Below, one piece after another: positions 60,493 through 64,000 of a stretch of 64,000 bases of DNA. Numbering within the stretch: position 1 is the first letter of the stretch; the number at the start of each line of letters is the position of its first letter. The position numbers were made by a program, and so were the translations under genes. Below the pieces are notes generated by a model. It made no database searches, was not told the DNA's origin, and was given only the letters and a program-made list of their open reading frames with translations. Source of the DNA: an uncultured Tropicimonas sp. (GTDB lineage Bacteria > Pseudomonadota > Alphaproteobacteria > Rhodobacterales > Rhodobacteraceae); contig CANMIP010000021.1 of the NCBI GenBank assembly GCA_947497945.1, positions 49,613-113,612 on the forward strand, read 5' to 3'.

Positions 60493-61278
60493 TCAGCTTT
60501 CGAAGAGTCTCATGGTGATTTCGCGTGCCGCATCGCTCACAAGCGAACAGTACCGCTCCTCATCGCCATCCTGCAGTTTGACCTCGGGCACGGACAGACC
60601 GATCGCCCCGATCGGGCGTCCGTCCGGCAGGCAGATCGCCGACCCGTAGCTCCGGATGCCGATCCGGTATTCGCCTTTATCCACGGCAAACCCGCGTTCG
60701 CGGGTTCGTGCCATATCCGCGTCCAGTTCGCGGATCGAGGTGATCGTTCGGTCCGTGTGCTTGCGCAGGTGCCCGGAGAGGCGCTCGCGCAATCGCTGAT
60801 ACCGGAGCGCAAGGATCGCCTTGCCGGTTCCCACGCAATAGATCGGTGCCGAGCCACCGATTGGGTTCCAGGTCAGGATCGGCTTCGGGCTGTCGATCTT
60901 GTCAATATACAGGACGTTCAGGCCGTCCGGCACGGCCAGGTAGAGGGCTTGCTGCGTTGCTGCCGCCAGGTCGCGCATCGTGGAAGACGCGATTTCCCTG
61001 AGATCGACGTTTTCGACAATCGAGCGCCCGACTTGCCAGGTTTTCAGCGTGGCGCGATAGCTCCGGTCTTCGGTTGCTCTGACATAGCCGAGCGCCGTCA
61101 GAGATTGCAGCAGGCGAAACACGTTGGACTTGGTCAGGTCCAGCTCGCGCGCAAGCTCGGAGACCCCCTTGGGGACAGGCGAAACAGCCAGGGCCTCGAG
61201 GATCATCACTCCCTTTGCGAGGGTGCTGTCGACGCTGACCCCACGTGAGGATGTTCCAAGATCTTCGGTCTCGGCCAA
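60493..61278 (-). CDS. IclR-family transcriptional regulator
   Basis: A 261-residue regulator. Winged HTH at residues about 15-75 (LAKGVMILEALAVSPVPKGV, LARELDLTKSNVFRLLQSL), then the IclR effector domain with ATQQALYLAVPDG and IYCVGTGKAILA, ending GAIGLSVPEV. It lies upstream of dorC in the same direction. Its operator-type half sites (TTTCC/GGAAA) resemble the palindrome at 4617-4643, but that is far away, so linkage is speculative. Confidence 0.9.
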   Translation of the reverse strand: MAETEDLGTSSRGVSVDSTLAKGVMILEALAVSPVPKGVSELARELDLTKSNVFRLLQSLTALGYVRATEDRSYRATLKTWQVGRSIVENVDLREIASSTMRDLAAATQQALYLAVPDGLNVLYIDKIDSPKPILTWNPIGGSAPIYCVGTGKAILALRYQRLRERLSGHLRKHTDRTITSIRELDADMARTRERGFAVDKGEYRIGIRSYGSAICLPDGRPIGAIGLSVPEVKLQDGDEERYCSLVSDAAREITMRLFES

Positions 61279-62075
61279 ATCGTATCTCCCGAATGAAGAT
61301 GGAGCGCCTGCTCAAGAGGAGCCAGGGTCCAGGACTGCCGATCAATGAACACAACTCGCTGTGTCGTGACAAGGCCTGCCATTGGCAGCCGTTGCACGGC
61401 AACCTGCGTCGGGTCGTGATCGACCCGACCGTCGGCCACGCTCCCGGTTCCTGAAATCCACTGACCTCGTGGCGGCGACCTGTTGCCGGCAGCAGGCAGG
61501 GTAGCCGCGCGTCTTTCGACGCAAATTCGTGGCCTTTCCGGGCGCGCCCGCGAGAAGCGGGGCCGGCATCGAGGTGATCGAGGCCGCTATTTCCGCTTCT
61601 CTGCCGACACGGCATCAATTTCCCGGAATTTCACCGTCAGCGCCTCGACCCCCACACGGACGAGATCGACGACATCGAAATTGCCGTGGTGCACACCCCG
61701 AAACGCATTGTTGGCCCCCTGCACGGCAATCCCGTGAATGAACCCGTATAGCAGATCAAGCATCAGGTTCAGGGATACTTCATCCGCCGATGTCATCTCC
61801 TGCCCGATGCAGCCAAGGACGATTGCTGCATTGGTCTCGCCGGCTTTCCGCGCCGCGTTGCCTTCGGATCAGAGCGCCTGACGGGCGCCTTGCTGGACCG
61901 CCTGACGCACCATGTCAGTATTCTGGAGATGAACGGCGACAGCTATCGCCTCGCTCAGAGCAGGGCCCGGCAAAACTCCTGAACCAGAAACAGAATTGGT
62001 CCTCACGGATCAAGGCGCCGTGGCAACCGTCAGCTATATGGGGAGCACGTTTGCCAAGGCGCCAGTCACGCCCAG
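61279..62075. other. Region without intact genes; possible TetR-type fragment
   Basis: On the minus strand 61850-61587 reads AARKAGETNAAIVLG ... LLYGFIHGIAVQGANNAFRG ... DLVRVGVEALTVKF, which resembles the C-terminal tail of a TetR regulator without the HTH; this is only a suspicion. The rest shows no gene. The part next to 62075 is probably inside a decayed IS21-type element. Confidence 0.35.
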
Positions 62076-62127
62076 ACTGGCCGACTTTTGCTCCGCCCCG
62101 TGGTCGGATTTTGCTCCGCCGTTGACA
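62076..62127. mobile_element. Solo end of an IS21-family element
   Basis: TGGCCGACTTTTGCTCCGCC (62078 onward) is followed by a second copy, GTGGTCGGATTTTGCTCCGCC, and then GTTGACA. Read from the right this is TGTCAAC with two tandem repeats containing GGCGGAGCAAAA, typical of IS21 termini. The element's body should lie to the left but no istA/istB sequence remains. Confidence 0.6.
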
Positions 62128-62425
62128 CTTCTTCCTCTTCGCCAGTTCGATCAAGATCCTTGGCTGGCAGAAGTTCATCTTCGAGACGCAACTGGCGATG
62201 TTCGTCAAATACCGGTTGAACCGTCAGATCATGGCCCTTGTCGGCGTTGTCGAGCTGTTCGGGGCCGTAGTAATCTGGTTCCAAGGAAGCTTACTCGGAC
62301 CGCTCGGTGCCGCAGCCCCTCTGGGCACGTCATTGGGCGCAATCGGCTATCACTTGATTTGGGACACGTGGAAAGACGCTGCGCCGGCCATGATCGCCGC
62401 CGCTCTTTCGGTTTTTGTCATCTGA
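62127..62425 (+). pseudogene. DoxX-family membrane protein, 5' end lost at the IS21 boundary
   Basis: From the end of the IS21-like terminus the frame reads FFLFASSIKILGWQKFIFET, then LNRQIMALVGVVELFGAVVI and later hydrophobic helices to a stop at 62425. This fits the last three quarters of DoxX-like proteins (four helices, about 120-140 residues). The first helix and start codon are missing, cut exactly at the IS terminus. An internal ATG at 62198 would give 75 residues. DoxX proteins are often linked to quinol or sulfur redox. Confidence 0.6.
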
Positions 62426-62917
62426 TCCGGCCGGGACGCTGTTCTCACGAAAATTGCATAACCAAAAGCAACAAGGGAGAAGCATAACCGGCAGGCAAAG
62501 CTTCTCGTCGCGACCATCGTTGGCGGCTTGCTGTGTTTCCGAAAGCCGACGTTCCGGGTGTGTGACCCAAGAGTCCGCTAAGGTGAAGGTTTTCTGATGC
62601 GGGCCGTGGCGTGAGTTATCGGCTTGGCGCGAGGTCGGCCCGCGTTGGAAAACCTCCCTGGGAGGAAGCTGCGGGGGCTTGGCGGTGTCTATGGGGAAAG
62701 AGTGCTGCGGGTATGTCGGGGATCCGGATTTGGCATCGGTTTGGGCTGCAGGAGTCTCGATGGCAGACGTGGGCAAGTCGGACCACGGAGTGCAGGGGGC
62801 CGCGGCGGGGGAGGCTCGGAACCTTCTCCTGCGGCGAGGTGACGGATTGCCGACACGGATCGTGGCGGGCACCTGCGGATGTCCGGTTTCGGCAACGGTG
62901 GAGTGGAGGGCGTTTCG
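62426..62917. other. Gap between the DoxX remnant and the IS91 transposase
   Basis: No gene. The sequence TTTTCTGATGCGGGCCGTGGCG at about 62589-62610 could be the terminal boundary of the IS91-type element, since its transposase ends 300 bp to the right, but I cannot fix it without a second copy. Confidence 0.35.
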
Positions 62918-64000
62918 TCATGCGGCCAACTCCCGTGGTGGCGCCCGCAGTTGTGGTCGCTGGCCGCGCCGGAAGATCTCGACGATCCGCATCGTACCGC
63001 CGCAACACGGGCATGGCTCGCGCAGGGTGAGCGGGACGGTTTCTGAACTGGCTTGCTGTTCCGGCTCAGACGGTGTGGCGCCGAGCAGGCGGCGGATCCG
63101 GGCGATGTTTTCCTTGCGACGGGAATTGGCGAGCAGGCCGTAGTGGCGGATGCGATGGAAGCCCTCGGGCAAGACGTGGAGCAGGAAACGGCGGATGAAC
63201 TCGCCGGTCTCGAGCCTCATGACCTTCTGCCCCCTCTCATGGTTTGCAAGCAAACCACTGCCGGGCAATGGATTGCCGGATTTGATGCGGTAATCTTTCC
63301 AACGGAAGGCGACGGTGTCGGCATCGGCGCTGATCAGGCGAGAGTTCGAGATCGCCACCCGGTGGGTATAGCGGCTCAGGTAGGCCAGCACCGCCTCGGG
63401 TCCGCCAAAGGGTGGCTTGGCATAGACCACCCATTCGGCTTTTCGGAACGGCGCCAGCCATGTGGCGAAGGCGTCGCCATCGGTCAACTCTTCCCGGTCA
63501 CCGTGGAAACTGAGCTTTCCAGCCTGATGGAGCATTTCCAGCCCTTCAAGAAACAGCCGCCTGAACAACCGGGACAGAACCTTCACCGGGAGAAAGAACC
63601 CAGGGCGGCAGGCCACCCACCCGGAACCGTCCGGCGACAGCCCACCGCCGGGAACGATCATGTGGATATGCGGGTGATGTGTGAGCGCCGATCCCCATGT
63701 ATGCAGCACGCTGGTGATGCCGATACGGGCGCCGAGCCGTTTGGGATCGGCGGCGATGGTCATCACCGTTTCCGCCGAAGCCCGGAACAGCAGGCCGTAG
63801 ACGGCCTTCTTGTTCCAGTGGGCAACCTGCGCAATCTCCGCCGGCAGGGTGAAGACAACGTGGAAATACTCCACCGGCAGCAGATCCTCCGCACGCGCCG
63901 CCATCCAGTCCCGGGCAGCGGGCCCCTGGCATTTCGGGCAATGCCGGTTCTTGCAGGAATTGTAGGAGATATGCTGATGGCCACAATCGGAGCACGCCGC
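62918..64000 (-). mobile_element. IS91-family transposase, runs off the window
   Basis: The frame is open to base 64000. N-terminal zinc-finger part HISYNSCKNRHCPKCQG, then DWMAARAEDLLPVEYFHVVF, HPHIHMIVPGGGLS (HUH motif) and YLSRYTHRVAISNSRL with the two Tyr of the rolling-circle (Y2) type. The C-terminus adds a CPCCGG zinc motif. At least 360 residues are visible; the first residues are missing. IS91 elements move by rolling-circle transposition and mobilise neighbouring DNA. Confidence 0.9.

Overview
The window is GC-rich DNA from an alphaproteobacterium, most likely a Rhodobacteraceae-type (Rhodobacterales) member. The clearest markers are a circularly permuted, two-piece tmRNA gene on the minus strand, a dorCDA-type DMSO/TMAO reductase operon, an AcuI-type acryloyl-CoA reductase, an OlsB-type ornithine lipid acyltransferase, an IalB-family protein and a trxB/lrp pair. 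Gene starts were chosen from Shine-Dalgarno sequences, overlaps and family lengths. Functions come from recognised motifs, not from database searches.

Region 1 (1-8.8 kb) is a catabolic cluster on the plus strand: the tail of a citrate-synthase-fold protein, three Gfo/Idh/MocA oxidoreductases (two of them tandem paralogues), a protein of unknown function, then, behind a promoter overlapped by a 27-bp palindrome, a sugar-isomerase-like TIM barrel, a CoA-acylating aldehyde dehydrogenase and a three-domain thiamine-diphosphate enzyme. Almost every junction overlaps. The substrate is not evident. Region 2 (9-13.1 kb) is a minus-strand operon (DUF2218, metallo-beta-lactamase-fold protein, double SnoaL-like protein, QorB/NmrA-like reductase) with a divergent LysR regulator. 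Region 3 (13.2-23.05 kb) holds three large paralogous hybrid sensor kinases, each with two periplasmic binding-protein domains, a PAS-like region, kinase core and receiver.

Region 4 (23-46 kb) is mostly housekeeping or conserved: tmRNA with promoter, acuI, a winged-helix/ATP-sulfurylase/APS-kinase reading frame behind a perfect 24-bp palindrome, a secreted protein, trxB, lrp, a BCCT transporter, a class-V aminotransferase, msrB, a HerA/YjgR-like ATPase, a candidate small RNA, an IalB protein, olsB, an ABC-F protein and an RND efflux pair. Three copies of a non-coding element of about 140-180 bp lie in intergenic gaps at 8.8, 33.8 and 37.6 kb.

Region 5 (45-53 kb) looks like a sulfate-ester or sulfated-carbohydrate uptake locus: LysR regulator, Tat-exported binding protein and two ABC permeases (no ATPase in view), a Cys-type sulfatase, and on the other strand a FAD-linked 2-hydroxyacid dehydrogenase with an internally deleted amidinotransferase. 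Region 6 (53.1-55.4 kb) is a gene graveyard (IS5-type transposase remnant, decayed TorC-like cytochrome). Region 7 (55.4-61.3 kb) carries the intact dorCDA operon and an IclR regulator. Region 8 (61.3-64 kb) is mobile-element debris: a solo IS21-type end joined to a beheaded DoxX gene, and an IS91-family transposase running off the window.
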